Below, piece after piece: positions 54,244-64,000 of a DNA stretch of 64,000 nt. A program made the position numbers and the translations under genes. How positions within the stretch are numbered: the stretch's first letter is position 1; each line of letters starts with the position of its first letter. The DNA comes from Lachnospiraceae bacterium (GTDB lineage: Bacteria; Bacillota; Clostridia; Lachnospirales; Lachnospiraceae), in assembly GCA_017434885.1 (NCBI GenBank), contig JAFSGE010000025.1, positions 124,001 through 188,000 on the forward strand, written 5' to 3'. The notes beneath the pieces are model-generated. The model saw only the letters and a list, made by a program, of their open reading frames with translations. It was not told where the DNA came from and did not search any database.

Positions 54244-54941
54244 TAACGCACCTCAAATTTGTAACCGATTCCCCAAATGGTAGCAATGCGCCAGTTGGTA
54301 TGGTCACTGATTTTTTCACGCAGACGTTTGATATGTACGTCTACCGTTCTGGTATCACCGATATACTCATATCCCCAAATCTGGTCAAGAAGCTGTTCTC
54401 TGGTAAATACATGGTTTGGAGAAGATGCCAAAAAGTACAAAAGCTCCAGTTCTTTCGGAGGCATATCCACATTTTTTCCCATATATACAACAGAGTAGTT
54501 GGTCTGATTGATGGTAAGATCCGGATATTCCACGCATTTTACATCGGGAGCGGCAGGAACCGTGGGAGCGGGCTTGTATCTGCGGAGTACTGCCTTGACA
54601 CGCGCCACCAGTTCCTTGGAATCAAAAGGCTTTTCCATATAATCATCGGCGCCTAACTCAAGTCCTAATACCTTGTCAAAAATTTCCCCTTTTGCGGAGA
54701 GCATAATAATAGGTGTGGATGATTTGGCACGGATTTCGCGGCATACCTGATATCCGTCAATTCCGGGAAGCATCAGGTCAAGCAAAATCAGGTTGGGAGC
54801 GTAGGAATCTGCAAGTAAAAGTGCTGTTTCTCCGTCTCCTGCAATCATGGTGTCAAAGCATTCCTTGGTAAGATATAGGGAAATCAATTCCGCAATATTA
54901 CTGTCATCATCTACAATTAATATTTTTTGTCTGTTTACCAT
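54243..54941 (-). CDS. OmpR/PhoB-family response regulator
   Basis: 232 residues. Receiver with DDD near residue 11 and phospho-Asp about 55 in LILLDLMLPG, Lys in MEKPF, followed by a winged-helix DNA-binding domain (LLYFLASSPNHVFTREQLL, then TVDVHIKRLREKI). Partner of the overlapping kinase gene. Sixteen bases after mutS2, likely co-transcribed. Confidence 0.96.
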   Translation of the reverse strand: MVNRQKILIVDDDSNIAELISLYLTKECFDTMIAGDGETALLLADSYAPNLILLDLMLPGIDGYQVCREIRAKSSTPIIMLSAKGEIFDKVLGLELGADDYMEKPFDSKELVARVKAVLRRYKPAPTVPAAPDVKCVEYPDLTINQTNYSVVYMGKNVDMPPKELELLYFLASSPNHVFTREQLLDQIWGYEYIGDTRTVDVHIKRLREKISDHTNWRIATIWGIGYKFEVR

Positions 54942-54957
54942 ATAGCACCATCCCTTT

Positions 54958-57339
54958 CTATTCTTTGAAGGTTACGATTGTGACACCGGCGTCTCCTTCT
55001 CCATATTCGCCTAAGCGGTAACTTTTTACATATTTAATACGCTTTAAGTGGTTATGCACGGCGCTTCGAAGTGCGCCTGTTCCCTTTCCGTGAACAACCC
55101 GGACTGTAGAGAGATGGGAAAGGTAAGCATCATCAAGATATTTATCCAATTCCGAGAGCGCTTCGTCAACAGTACGGCCCAAAAGGTTGATTTCGGGAGA
55201 AATATGCATGGATTTGGACATTTTTATCTTTCCGGTATGTGTTCCCGAAAGGGAGTTATTGCCCGGAAGAGCATCTTCTTTTATCAAAACTAAATCTTTG
55301 ATATTGACCTGGGAACGGATAATACCACACTGTACAAAGAGGTTTCCCTTTTGGTCGGGAAGAGTGCTGACTGTTCCTTTCAAACCCATGGAAAGTACTT
55401 TGACGCTGTCGCCTTTCTTTAATTGTTCCGGTTTCAAATCCTTCTTTGGTTTGTTTTCTTTTTGCTTTAACGCCAGTTTATCGTTTTTGTCATTGATTTT
55501 GCCGCGGACCTTTTCACGGGATTTTTCCAAATCCTTCAGGGATGCTCCGGGTCCTGCCTTTTGGAAAATACGGATGGTTTCGTCAGCCACATCTTTTGCT
55601 TCCTGCAGAATTTCCCTTGCCTGCTCGTTTGCTTCCCGAAGAATCCGTTCCTTGGCATTGTCAATTTTCTCATTTTTTGCCTGTAAGCGCTCTTTCAATG
55701 TCTTAATTTCCTGCTTATAGGAAGCGATTTCCAAGCGCTCCTTTTCAATAGTAATACGGCTTTGCTCAAGGTCAGTAAGAAGTTCTTCAAAGCTTTTGTC
55801 ATCTGTACCTATTTGTTCATTGGCAGCTTCAATGATATAATCCGGCAGTCCAAGTTTGGAAGAAATAGCAAAGGCATTACTTTTACCGGGAACGCCGATT
55901 AACAGTCTGTATGTGGGAGAGAGCGTCTCCACATTAAATTCACAGCAGGCATTTTCCACGTAATCGGTAGAAAGTGCATATACTTTCAGTTCACTGTAAT
56001 GGGTGGTTGCCATGGTGCGGATTCCTCTTTGGTGAAGATGATCCAAAATGGCAATGGCAAGTGCAGCACCCTCGGTAGGGTCAGTGCCGGCACCCAGTTC
56101 GTCGAAAAGACAAAGGGAATTTTCGTCTGCCTGTTTCAAAATAGAAACGATACTTGTCATATGAGAGGAGAAGGTACTGAGACTTTGCTCGATACTCTGC
56201 TCGTCCCCGATATCTGCAAACACTTCCGTAAAAATGGAAAGCTCGGAGCGGTCGAGAGCAGGAATATGAAGTCCTGCCTGTCCCATCAGGGTAAAAAGAC
56301 CTACTGTCTTTAAAGAGACGGTTTTACCGCCGGTGTTGGGACCTGTAATCACCAGCAAATCAAAATCCTTTCCCAAATGAATGTCGATGGGAACTACCTT
56401 TTTCGCCGGCAAAAGAGGATGACGGCCTTTTCGGATATTAATATGGCGATTATTGTTAAAAACCGGTCTGGTTGCATTGAAATCCATGGCAAGGGCAGCC
56501 TTGGCGAAGGTGAAATCCAGAAAGGTCATAATAGACTGGTTTTCCTGAATTTCAAAAGTATGCTCTCCTGTCTGTGCGCTAAGGTCAGCGAGAATCTTTT
56601 CGATTTCTTCTTTTTCCTGAATAGATAACTCTTTTAGCTTGTTGTTCAGTTCCACAATAGCTGTAGGCTCTATAAAGAAGGTAGAGCCCGTGGAGGACTG
56701 GTCGTGAACCATTCCGGGAACCTGACTTTTATATTCGGATTTAACGGGAATACAATAGCGGTTATCACGCATGGTAATTACTGCATCCTGCAAATAACTG
56801 CGGTAGGAGCCGTTGACCATGGAAGCAAGCTGGGAGTGAATCTTATCACCGGTAAGCGCCATACTTCTTCGGATATGCTTTAACGTGCTACTCGCATCGT
56901 CGGCCATTTCATCCTCGGAGATGATACATCTGCGAATTTCGCCTGCCAGTAAGGTCAGAGGCTCTAAGCGCTCAAAATAATCGGTTAAGGATGTTTCTTT
57001 TTCGTCGTCTCTGCCTTTTCGTCCGTACGCCTTGATGCGGTTTACATTGTCTAAAAGTCCGGCAATTTTAAGAAGCTCTGAGGCGGATAAGGTACTTCCT
57101 ATCTCCAGAGAGCGCAGTGCCATGGAGACATTTTTGTTGCCGCCAAAGGAAGTAGAGCCTTTTCCGAACAGCATGGTAAGGGCATCTGCGGTTTGCTGCT
57201 GTGCCAGTTCAATTTCGCTTATATCAGTCATGGGAACTAAATTGCGGCAAAGCTGTTTACCCGGTTCGGACCCGGCTTTATCGGTCAATGTATCAATAAT
57301 TTTGGTATATTCCAATGTGCGTAATACTTTTTCGTTCAT
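54958..57339 (-). CDS. mutS2: MutS2 (endonuclease/ribosome-rescue ATPase with Smr domain)
   Basis: 793 residues. Core ATPase of MutS type (GPNTGGKTVSLK about 333, then DELGAGTDP and ATTHYSELK), a coiled-coil/KOW-type linker and the C-terminal Smr domain (VRVVHGKGTGALRSAV). Lacks the mismatch-recognition domain of MutS. Linked in other bacteria to recombination control and to splitting collided ribosomes. First gene of a minus-strand operon with regulator and kinase. Confidence 0.96.
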   Translation of the reverse strand: MNEKVLRTLEYTKIIDTLTDKAGSEPGKQLCRNLVPMTDISEIELAQQQTADALTMLFGKGSTSFGGNKNVSMALRSLEIGSTLSASELLKIAGLLDNVNRIKAYGRKGRDDEKETSLTDYFERLEPLTLLAGEIRRCIISEDEMADDASSTLKHIRRSMALTGDKIHSQLASMVNGSYRSYLQDAVITMRDNRYCIPVKSEYKSQVPGMVHDQSSTGSTFFIEPTAIVELNNKLKELSIQEKEEIEKILADLSAQTGEHTFEIQENQSIMTFLDFTFAKAALAMDFNATRPVFNNNRHINIRKGRHPLLPAKKVVPIDIHLGKDFDLLVITGPNTGGKTVSLKTVGLFTLMGQAGLHIPALDRSELSIFTEVFADIGDEQSIEQSLSTFSSHMTSIVSILKQADENSLCLFDELGAGTDPTEGAALAIAILDHLHQRGIRTMATTHYSELKVYALSTDYVENACCEFNVETLSPTYRLLIGVPGKSNAFAISSKLGLPDYIIEAANEQIGTDDKSFEELLTDLEQSRITIEKERLEIASYKQEIKTLKERLQAKNEKIDNAKERILREANEQAREILQEAKDVADETIRIFQKAGPGASLKDLEKSREKVRGKINDKNDKLALKQKENKPKKDLKPEQLKKGDSVKVLSMGLKGTVSTLPDQKGNLFVQCGIIRSQVNIKDLVLIKEDALPGNNSLSGTHTGKIKMSKSMHISPEINLLGRTVDEALSELDKYLDDAYLSHLSTVRVVHGKGTGALRSAVHNHLKRIKYVKSYRLGEYGEGDAGVTIVTFKE

Positions 57340-57461
57340 AATTTTTTATCGCTTTCTGAAACTAAATCAATCGTTTTTGGTAAAAGGGATATAACATCCC
57401 AGGCTAACCATTTCAGTATAGCATAAAAGTGCGCAGATTACTATAAAACATCTATCATCGG

Positions 57462-57490
57462 TTGCATAAAAAAAGTGGATTTGGTAAAAT
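57462..57490 (+). promoter_or_regulatory. Sigma-A promoter for the DUF6056-like gene
   Basis: TTGCAT (57462-57467), 17-bp spacer, TAAAAT (57485-57490). Predicted start near 57497. Confidence 0.55.
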
Positions 57491-57528
57491 AAAATAGATT
57501 AAGTATGTGCATGAGCGAGGATAATATC

Positions 57529-58947
57529 GTGGCAGAATTTGTAGAGAAACACAGAAAGAAAATATTCTTTATGATTTTAACGGTGGCAATCGGAATGATA
57601 TATGCTTACAATCTGTTGACACCTTATTTTTCAGATGATTATATGTACGCTTTTCAGGCAAGACAGGCAGAGTCTTTGTGGGATTTGGTGAAGCAGCAGT
57701 ATGCGGAATATCTGTCAAACAGCGGACGTATTATCGGACAGTTTAATATCCGATTATTTTTGTCTGTGGACAAGCACGTGTTCAATGTGGTGAACAGCTT
57801 TATGTTTGGCGCACTGGTGCTTTTGATGTATGCCAATGTGCGCCGTAAAAATAAGTATGACATCTTTTCACTGCTTCTGATTATTGTATTCTTGTGGAGA
57901 TATGCCGTTGATTTTGGGCAAACTATGCTGTGGATTTGCGGTTCCTGCAATTACCTTTGGGGCAGTGTATTTATCCTTGGATTTGTTACATTATATAGGT
58001 TTTTGCTTGAAAATAATCACAAAATAAAACGTCATGCGCTTGTGGCGGTTGGCGTATTTTTCTTTGGCGTGCTGGCTGGCTGGTGCAATGAGAATACTTC
58101 CGGCGGTGGGCTTATGTTGGTGCTGATGTTTGCGGCAAATTTTGTGTGGGACAGAAAAAAAGAAGGAAAGAAGTGCTTGTTTCCTTTCATGATTTCCGGT
58201 GTGGCAGGCATGTGTTGCGGACTTTTGGGTATGCTTACTGCGCCCGGTGTCAGAGGCAGAAGCAGTATGCTGGCAGAGGGAGATGAATATACAGGCTTTG
58301 TAGGGATTCTTTCGAGAATTTACAAAACTTCGGTTACAGTCAGAGAGCATTTCTTTGAATTGCTTGTTCTTTTAATTATAGTGTTTGTTCTTTTGGCACT
58401 GCAAAAGAAACTGAATGACTGGAAGCAAATCAGAACAAATGAGAGTGTATTGTTTTTGGTGGCGGCAGCGGCGACGGCGTATGTGCTCGTGATAATTTCT
58501 ACCACTGCCGACAGAGCCTTTTTCGGTGCAGGTATCTTTTTGATGATTGCGGTTATCAGGGGAATTTCAGAGGTAGATGCGGATAAAGAACTATTGCTCA
58601 AGACAGCAAAATACAGTCTTGTGGGTATTTTGTGTTTGTGGCTTTTCTTTACCTACATGGAGAACCTGGTAAATGTTGCCAGAATTTATCGGGAAGAGAC
58701 GGAACGCGTGGAAATGATTAAGGCGGATAAAGCAGACCCCAATGGAGACGGTATTGTGATTGTGCCGCTTCTTCGGGAGGAGTTTGCAAATCCTTACAGT
58801 GTGGCCCATGTGTCGGATATGACAGATGACAAAAATTACTGGATTAACATTTTTTATGAACTTTATTATGATGTGGGAAATATTACGGCGATTCCCAGAG
58901 ATGAGTGGGAAGTGCTTTACGGTGACACCTTCGGTCAGCCCAAATAA
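57529..58947 (+). CDS. DUF6056-like polytopic membrane protein
   Basis: 472 residues, about ten membrane helices, resembling DUF6056 proteins of the GT-C glycosyltransferase type: after helix one comes PYFSDDYMYAF, with the Asp pair in the usual catalytic-loop place, and further on NSGRIIGQF. Sugar transfer from a lipid carrier is only inferred. I prefer GTG 57529, with GAGGA eight bases before it, over ATG 57505, which lies within about ten bases of the predicted transcript start and has no ribosome site. Confidence 0.72.
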   Translation: MAEFVEKHRKKIFFMILTVAIGMIYAYNLLTPYFSDDYMYAFQARQAESLWDLVKQQYAEYLSNSGRIIGQFNIRLFLSVDKHVFNVVNSFMFGALVLLMYANVRRKNKYDIFSLLLIIVFLWRYAVDFGQTMLWICGSCNYLWGSVFILGFVTLYRFLLENNHKIKRHALVAVGVFFFGVLAGWCNENTSGGGLMLVLMFAANFVWDRKKEGKKCLFPFMISGVAGMCCGLLGMLTAPGVRGRSSMLAEGDEYTGFVGILSRIYKTSVTVREHFFELLVLLIIVFVLLALQKKLNDWKQIRTNESVLFLVAAAATAYVLVIISTTADRAFFGAGIFLMIAVIRGISEVDADKELLLKTAKYSLVGILCLWLFFTYMENLVNVARIYREETERVEMIKADKADPNGDGIVIVPLLREEFANPYSVAHVSDMTDDKNYWINIFYELYYDVGNITAIPRDEWEVLYGDTFGQPK

Positions 58948-58995
58948 TAAAATACAAGGGAAAAAGGCAATGGTGAGAAAAGGCAGGGAAGCATA

Positions 58996-59931
58996 ATGGT
59001 ATGGGAGAATCTAAAGAATAGTCCCTGTAATCTTTGCCCCAGGGAATGTCTTGCAAAGAGAGCGGAGGGAGAAAAGGGATACTGTCTTTGTGATGATAAG
59101 ATTTATGTGGCAAGGGCCTCTCTTCATATGTGGGAAGAGCCTTGTATTTCGGGAGAGAGCGGTTCCGGTACAGTGTTTTTCTCCGGCTGTAACTTAAGGT
59201 GTGTATATTGTCAGAATTTTGAGATTGCGGCGGCGAGAAAAGGAAAAGAAGTGACGGTTTTACAGCTTGCAGAGATTTTTCTCTCCCTGCAGCAAAAAGG
59301 CGCAGCCAATATTAATCTGGTGACGCCGGACCCGTATATTTTGGAAATTGCACAGGCAGTGCTGGTGGCGAAAGAAAAAGGACTTAAGATTCCTGTTGTT
59401 TATAACGGCAGTGGCTACGAAAAAAAAGAAGTAATAGAGAGCTTACAGGGAATCATAGATATTTTTCTGACGGACTTTAAATATATGGAGTGTGAAATGG
59501 CAAAAAAATATTCCTTTGCAGAGAATTACCCGGAAGTTGCCAAGGAAGCTCTTGATGCTATGGTAAAAGTAGTGGGAGAGCCTGTATTTGATGAGAAGGG
59601 GATGATGAAAAGGGGCGTGATAGTCCGTCATCTTCTATTGCCGGGACACAAGAAGAATGCAAAAGCAGTGATACAATATTTATATGAGACATACAAAGAC
59701 AGCATTTACATCAGCCTGATGAATCAATACACACCGTTTCCACGGCTTGACGGAAAAAAGGGATATGAAGTACTTTGCCGCAAGGTGACAAGGAGAGAGT
59801 ATGGGCATATAGTGGATTTTGCGCTTTCACTGGGAATTACCAATGCATTTATTCAGGAAGGGGAGACGGCAAAGGAAAGCTTTATCCCTGATTTTGATTG
59901 TACCGGAGTTGAGATGAAAGAAGGAGAGTGA
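58996..59931 (+). CDS. Radical SAM protein, PflA-like (COG1313 type)
   Basis: 311 residues. CxxxCxxC in GCNLRCVYCQN (about residues 65-75) binds the 4Fe-4S cluster for SAM cleavage. The N-terminus carries a further cluster of cysteines (CNLCPREC, GYCLC) typical of this branch, often annotated as pyruvate formate-lyase activating enzyme-like. The true target is unknown. AGGGAAG before ATG. Five bases before the GH3 start, so co-transcribed. Confidence 0.88.
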   Translation: MVWENLKNSPCNLCPRECLAKRAEGEKGYCLCDDKIYVARASLHMWEEPCISGESGSGTVFFSGCNLRCVYCQNFEIAAARKGKEVTVLQLAEIFLSLQQKGAANINLVTPDPYILEIAQAVLVAKEKGLKIPVVYNGSGYEKKEVIESLQGIIDIFLTDFKYMECEMAKKYSFAENYPEVAKEALDAMVKVVGEPVFDEKGMMKRGVIVRHLLLPGHKKNAKAVIQYLYETYKDSIYISLMNQYTPFPRLDGKKGYEVLCRKVTRREYGHIVDFALSLGITNAFIQEGETAKESFIPDFDCTGVEMKEGE

Positions 59932-59936
59932 CAGCA

Positions 59937-62138
59937 ATGGAGCAAAGTAAATTAGTAGAATTATTAAACGATATGTCTTTGGAAGAAAAAATCAATCAAC
60001 TTTTTCAAGCAAATGTTAGTTTTTACGATAAAGGAAGCATCGTAACAGGACCGGTGGAAGAGCAGGGATTTACCCAAAGAACGATTCAGGAGGCAGGAAG
60101 TGTTCTTAGCCTTCTTGGTGCGGAAAATATTAAAAACGTTCAAAAGGAGCATATGGAGAAGCATCCGCATCATATTCCTCTTGTGTTTATGGCAGATATT
60201 ATTAATGGTTATAAAACGATATTTCCGATTCCGCTTGCACAGGGAGCGGCATTTAACCCGGAAGTGGCAAGAATCGGTGCGGAGGTTGCGGCAAAGGAAG
60301 TGTCCGCGGCAGGTATTCATGTGACATTTTCGCCCATGGTTGACCTGGTCAGAGATGCCAGATGGGGAAGAGTTATGGAATCTACCGGAGAAGATACCTT
60401 CTTAAATTGTGAGTATGCCAAAGCACAGGTAATGGGTTATCAGGGGGAGGATCCGAAGGCACCTGGCAGAATCGGTGCCTGCGTTAAGCATTTTGCGGCA
60501 TATGGTGCGCCGGAAGCGGGTAAGGATTACAACAATGTGGAGCTGTCGGAAAGAACTTTGCGGGATGATTATCTGCCGGCATATGAAGCTGCAATTAAAG
60601 CGGGCGCATTGCTGGTGATGACATCTTTTAATACGATAAACCATGTACCGTCTACGGCAAATAAATGGCTGATGCGTCAGGTTTTGCGCCGGGAGATGGG
60701 ATTTAACGGAGTGCTGATTTCCGACTGGGCGGCAATAGACGAAATCAGAAAGCATGGCATGTGTGAGGACAGAAAAGGAGCAGCGAAGCTGGCCATAGAA
60801 GCAGGTACAGATATTGATATGATGACTACCTGTTATCCCAATTATTTAAAAGAACTGATAAACGAAGGAGAAGTCGATATTGCACTTCTCGATGAAGCGG
60901 TGCTTAGAGTGTTGGAACTCAAGAACAAACTGGGATTGTTTGAAAATCCTTATAAAGATGCAGACGAGGAGGCAGAAAAAAGACTTCTTCTTTGTAAAGA
61001 ACACAGACAGAAGGCAAAGGAGGTGGCAAAGGAGACCTTTGTACTTCTGAAAAATGAACAGATGCTTCCGCTTAAGAGAGAAGAAAAAATTGCATTTATC
61101 GGCCCGTACATAGAGGAAAAGGGAATTATCGGTGCATGGAGCATGTTTGCGGACGAAAAGGACAGTGTTACGATTCGGGAAGCCGTAGAAAATTACGGAG
61201 CCAATGTTCTTTTTTCAAAAGGATGTGACACCCTTTGGGCAGGGGCAGAGATTCTCAGCATGGATACTTATCACAGAAACACCCGTACAAAGGCAGAGCA
61301 GGATGCGATGATGGAAGAAGCGGTGGAGACGGCACGAAAGGCGGATAAAGTAGTGCTTTGTATCGGCGAGCACAGAACCCAGTCCGGCGAAGGGGGAAGT
61401 CGTGGTGACATTACCATACCGAAGCATCATAAGAAATTATTGAAAAAAGTAGCAAAAGTTAACAAAAATGTTATTGTTGTTCTGTTTAACGGAAGACCGC
61501 TTGACATTCGAAAAATACAAAATATGGCAAAAGCAATTTTGGTGGTATGGATGCCGGGAACGGAAGGTGGGAATGCCATTACGGAAGTACTTTATGGGGA
61601 AACTTCACCCAGTGGGAAGCTGCCAATGAGCTTTCCTTATACGGTAGCGCAGATGCCGATGCATTATGATGAATTCAGGTCCGGCAGACAGATAAATCCG
61701 GAAACTCCGGATTACAGATTCCAGTGTAAATATCTGGATATTCCCAATGCGCCGTTGTATCCGTTCGGTTATGGACTTTCTTACACGGAATTTGATTATT
61801 CGGAAGTGAAACTCAGTGCAGATACCCTTACAAGAGGTGGAAATCTTACGGCAGGAGTCATTTTAAAAAATGTTGGTGAATATGAAGGTGCGGAGGCAGT
61901 ACAGCTTTATATTTGTGATGAAGTCGGCAGTGTGGTCAGACCGGTGCGGGAGTTAAAAGGATTTCAAAAGATATGGTTAAAACCCGGAGAAGAAAAACAG
62001 GTTACATTTACGATAACTGAGGAAATGCTTAAGTTTTATGATATTAATATGGAATACGTGGCAGAGAAGGGCCGGTTTACCGTGTTTATCGGAGGCGACA
62101 GCAGTACACAGAATCAGGCGCAATTTCAGTTGGTTTAA
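59937..62138 (+). CDS. GH3 glycoside hydrolase (beta-glucosidase-like)
   Basis: 733 residues. GH3 barrel with nucleophile Asp262 in [12 protein letters not shown], the [15 protein letters not shown] block and KHFAAYG; then the alpha/beta sandwich with [11 protein letters not shown], and a fibronectin-III-like end ([13 protein letters not shown]). No signal peptide, so cytoplasmic. ATG 59937 has AAGGAGAG ten bases upstream; an in-frame GTG at 59928 lies in that site. First of a tandem GH3 pair. Confidence 0.93.
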   Translation: MEQSKLVELLNDMSLEEKINQLFQANVSFYDKGSIVTGPVEEQGFTQRTIQEAGSVLSLLGAENIKNVQKEHMEKHPHHIPLVFMADIINGYKTIFPIPLAQGAAFNPEVARIGAEVAAKEVSAAGIHVTFSPMVDLVRDARWGRVMESTGEDTFLNCEYAKAQVMGYQGEDPKAPGRIGACVKHFAAYGAPEAGKDYNNVELSERTLRDDYLPAYEAAIKAGALLVMTSFNTINHVPSTANKWLMRQVLRREMGFNGVLISDWAAIDEIRKHGMCEDRKGAAKLAIEAGTDIDMMTTCYPNYLKELINEGEVDIALLDEAVLRVLELKNKLGLFENPYKDADEEAEKRLLLCKEHRQKAKEVAKETFVLLKNEQMLPLKREEKIAFIGPYIEEKGIIGAWSMFADEKDSVTIREAVENYGANVLFSKGCDTLWAGAEILSMDTYHRNTRTKAEQDAMMEEAVETARKADKVVLCIGEHRTQSGEGGSRGDITIPKHHKKLLKKVAKVNKNVIVVLFNGRPLDIRKIQNMAKAILVVWMPGTEGGNAITEVLYGETSPSGKLPMSFPYTVAQMPMHYDEFRSGRQINPETPDYRFQCKYLDIPNAPLYPFGYGLSYTEFDYSEVKLSADTLTRGGNLTAGVILKNVGEYEGAEAVQLYICDEVGSVVRPVRELKGFQKIWLKPGEEKQVTFTITEEMLKFYDINMEYVAEKGRFTVFIGGDSSTQNQAQFQLV

Positions 62139-62157
62139 AACAGAAGGACAGGGGTAT

Positions 62158-64000
62158 ATGAAAATGAAACAAATCAAAGAATTAATTTCACAGATGACAT
62201 TGGAGGAAAAAGCATCCATTTGCTCCGGTGCCGATTTCTGGCATACGGAGAAGTTAGAGAGACTGGGGATTCCGGCAACGATGGTTTCTGATGGACCGCA
62301 TGGTCTTCGCAAGCAGGATGAAGGAGCAGATCATTTAGGTATTAATGACAGTATTAAAGCAGTTTGCTTTCCGGCAGGCTGTGGAAGCGCGGCGTCTTTT
62401 AACAGAGAGCTCCTTACGGAAATGGGAGAGACTTTGGGAAATGAATGTCAGGCAGAGGGTGTCAGTGTCATTTTGGGACCTGCCGTTAATATCAAACGTT
62501 CTCCTCTTTGCGGAAGAAACTTTGAATATTATTCTGAAGATCCTTACCTGGCTTCCCAGATAGCAGGGGCATTAATCAAAGGTATCCAGAGTAAAAATGT
62601 AGGAACCAGCATTAAGCACTTCTTGGCAAACAATCAGGAAAACAGAAGAATGTCAGTATCGGCTGAGGTGGATGAGCGTACCTTGCGTGAGATTTATCTT
62701 GCGGCTTTTGAAACAGCAATTAAAGAGCAGAAGCCTTGGACGGTAATGTGCTCTTACAATAGAATTAACGGCGTTTACGCGGCGGAGAACAAAAAATATC
62801 TTACCGATATTCTTCGCGGTGAATGGGGTTTTGATGGTTATGTTGTAAGTGACTGGGGTGCAGTCAATGACCGTGTGGCGGATTTGAAAGCCGGACTCGA
62901 CTTAGAAATGCCTTCCTCAAACGGCATGAACGATGCGCTGATTGTGGAAGCGGTGAAGAATGGTACTTTGGATGAAAAAGTAGTGGATGAGGCGGTAGAG
63001 CATATTTTAAACATTGTGTACCGCTTTGAGGAAAACAGAGATAAAACAGCAGTATTTGACAGGGATAAAGACCATGAAAAAGCCCGCAAAGTGGCAGAGG
63101 AAAGCATAGTTCTTCTGAAAAATGACGATATCCTTCCTCTTTGCGAGTCGCAGAAGGTTGCTTTTATCGGAAAGTATGCGCAGAAACCCAGATATCAGGG
63201 CGGAGGAAGTTCTCACATTAACAGCCATAAAGTGACAAGTGCTATGGAGGCAGCAGCAGATAATGCGAATATCACATATGCGCAGGGCTATGTTGATAAC
63301 AAGAATGAGGTAGATGAGGTACTGCTTGCAGAGGCTTTGGAAGCTGCAAAAAATGCTGATGTGGCGGTTGTATTTGCAGGACTTCCCGATGTTTTTGAAT
63401 CAGAAGCATATGACAGAAAGCATATGCATATGCCTGATTGTCAGAATCTGCTGATTGAAAAGGTGGCAGAGGTGCAGCCCAATGTGGTAGTAGTGTTGCA
63501 TAACGGTTCGCCTGTAGAAATGCCTTGGCTTCCTAAGGTAAAAGGTGTGCTTGAGGCATATCTTGGCGGTCAGGCGGTAGGTGGTGCTGAATATGATATT
63601 TTATTTGGTAAAGTAAATCCCAGTGCCAAACTTCCTGAAACTTTTCCGATTCAGTTAGAGGATAATCCGTCCTATCTGAATTTCCCCGGAGAGGGTGATA
63701 CTGTGGAGTACCGGGAAGGAATTTTTGTAGGATACCGATATTATGACAAGAAAAAGATGAATGTGTTGTTTCCTTTCGGACACGGACTTTCCTATACAGA
63801 GTTTGCGTACAGTAATTTGAAGCTGTCTGCAGAAAGCATTAAGGATACGGATGAACTGACGGTGTTCGTTGATGTGACCAATACAGGAACACGGGAAGGC
63901 AAGGAAGTAGTGCAGCTCTATGTTTCCGACAAAGAGAGCTTTGTGATTCGTCCGGTGAAAGAATTAAAGGGATTTGAAAAAGTATTTCTGATGCCGGGAG
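62158..64000 (+). CDS. GH3 glycoside hydrolase (3' partial)
   Basis: 614 codons to the right edge, no stop yet. GH3 signs: [28 protein letters not shown], nucleophile Asp232 in [23 protein letters not shown] and the start of a fibronectin-III-like domain. It differs from the upstream GH3 in length of the first domain (starting straight at the catalytic barrel), so it is not a recent duplicate. AGGGG lies before ATG 62158, or better spaced for ATG 62164. No signal peptide. A beta-glucosidase role is likely. Confidence 0.93.
   Translation, partial: MKMKQIKELISQMTLEEKASICSGADFWHTEKLERLGIPATMVSDGPHGLRKQDEGADHLGINDSIKAVCFPAGCGSAASFNRELLTEMGETLGNECQAEGVSVILGPAVNIKRSPLCGRNFEYYSEDPYLASQIAGALIKGIQSKNVGTSIKHFLANNQENRRMSVSAEVDERTLREIYLAAFETAIKEQKPWTVMCSYNRINGVYAAENKKYLTDILRGEWGFDGYVVSDWGAVNDRVADLKAGLDLEMPSSNGMNDALIVEAVKNGTLDEKVVDEAVEHILNIVYRFEENRDKTAVFDRDKDHEKARKVAEESIVLLKNDDILPLCESQKVAFIGKYAQKPRYQGGGSSHINSHKVTSAMEAAADNANITYAQGYVDNKNEVDEVLLAEALEAAKNADVAVVFAGLPDVFESEAYDRKHMHMPDCQNLLIEKVAEVQPNVVVVLHNGSPVEMPWLPKVKGVLEAYLGGQAVGGAEYDILFGKVNPSAKLPETFPIQLEDNPSYLNFPGEGDTVEYREGIFVGYRYYDKKKMNVLFPFGHGLSYTEFAYSNLKLSAESIKDTDELTVFVDVTNTGTREGKEVVQLYVSDKESFVIRPVKELKGFEKVFLMPG

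Overview
The window looks like chromosome from a gut-type Lachnospiraceae or related Clostridia; no species can be named. Supporting signs are strong purine-rich Shine-Dalgarno sites, moderate-to-low GC, CIRCE/HrcA heat-shock control, purine synthesis split into a stand-alone AICAR transformylase plus a PurO-type cyclohydrolase, Rpn-family genes, and a sugar locus like the beta-mannan loci of Roseburia-type Firmicutes. No rRNA, tRNA, CRISPR array or intact insertion sequence was seen.

Layout. 1-4.4 kb: an ABC exporter pair (the first gene is cut by the left edge) and a convergent Rpn-family gene. 4.7-6.8 kb: a ZTP riboswitch controlling purO and purH. 6.8-14.3 kb: a glycerol/glycerol-3-phosphate operon (FAD dehydrogenase, second FAD oxidoreductase with DUF1667-like tail, glpK) behind a leader terminator, followed by a large unknown protein with a cyclic-nucleotide-binding-like N-terminus and a Nudix hydrolase. 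14.4-32.0 kb: the mannan locus, with GH36 alpha-galactosidase, LacI and AraC regulators, a sugar ABC importer, an AGE-family epimerase, two GH130 phosphorylases, a CE17-like acetylesterase, a chemoreceptor, and a single polypeptide joining a GH1 glycosidase to a phosphomannose isomerase. 32.3-35.2 kb: a minus-strand operon of IMPase, ThuA-like, SDR and degenerate SDR genes. 35.4-39.1 kb: aminotransferase, patatin, uppP and a histone-H1-like protein. 39.1-44.6 kb: long palindromes and the hrcA-grpE-dnaK-dnaJ operon. 44.7-50.9 kb: exonuclease, TPR-like protein, a 35-residue membrane peptide, VanW protein, AIR-synthase-like protein, Lrp regulator, aminotransferase and a membrane protein. 51-57.3 kb (minus): SPFH plus ribbon-helix-helix pair, trmL, histidine kinase, response regulator and mutS2. 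57.5-64 kb: DUF6056-like membrane protein, radical SAM protein and two GH3 glycosidases, the second cut by the right edge.

How the mannan locus should work (inference from known families): acetylated galacto(gluco)manno-oligosaccharides enter by the ABC importer. They are deacetylated (CE17-like) and stripped of galactose (GH36). The oligosaccharide phosphorylase shortens them, the epimerase turns mannobiose into mannosyl-glucose, and the second phosphorylase releases mannose-1-phosphate and glucose. The isomerase half of the GH1 fusion would take mannose-6-phosphate to fructose-6-phosphate. No endo-mannanase or phosphomannomutase is in the window.

The most unusual items are the GH1-phosphomannose isomerase fusion, a 330-bp and a 163-bp fold-back element, a 39-nt hairpin repeat placed directly after terminators, the leader attenuator of the glycerol operon, and the large cyclic-nucleotide-binding-like unknown protein.
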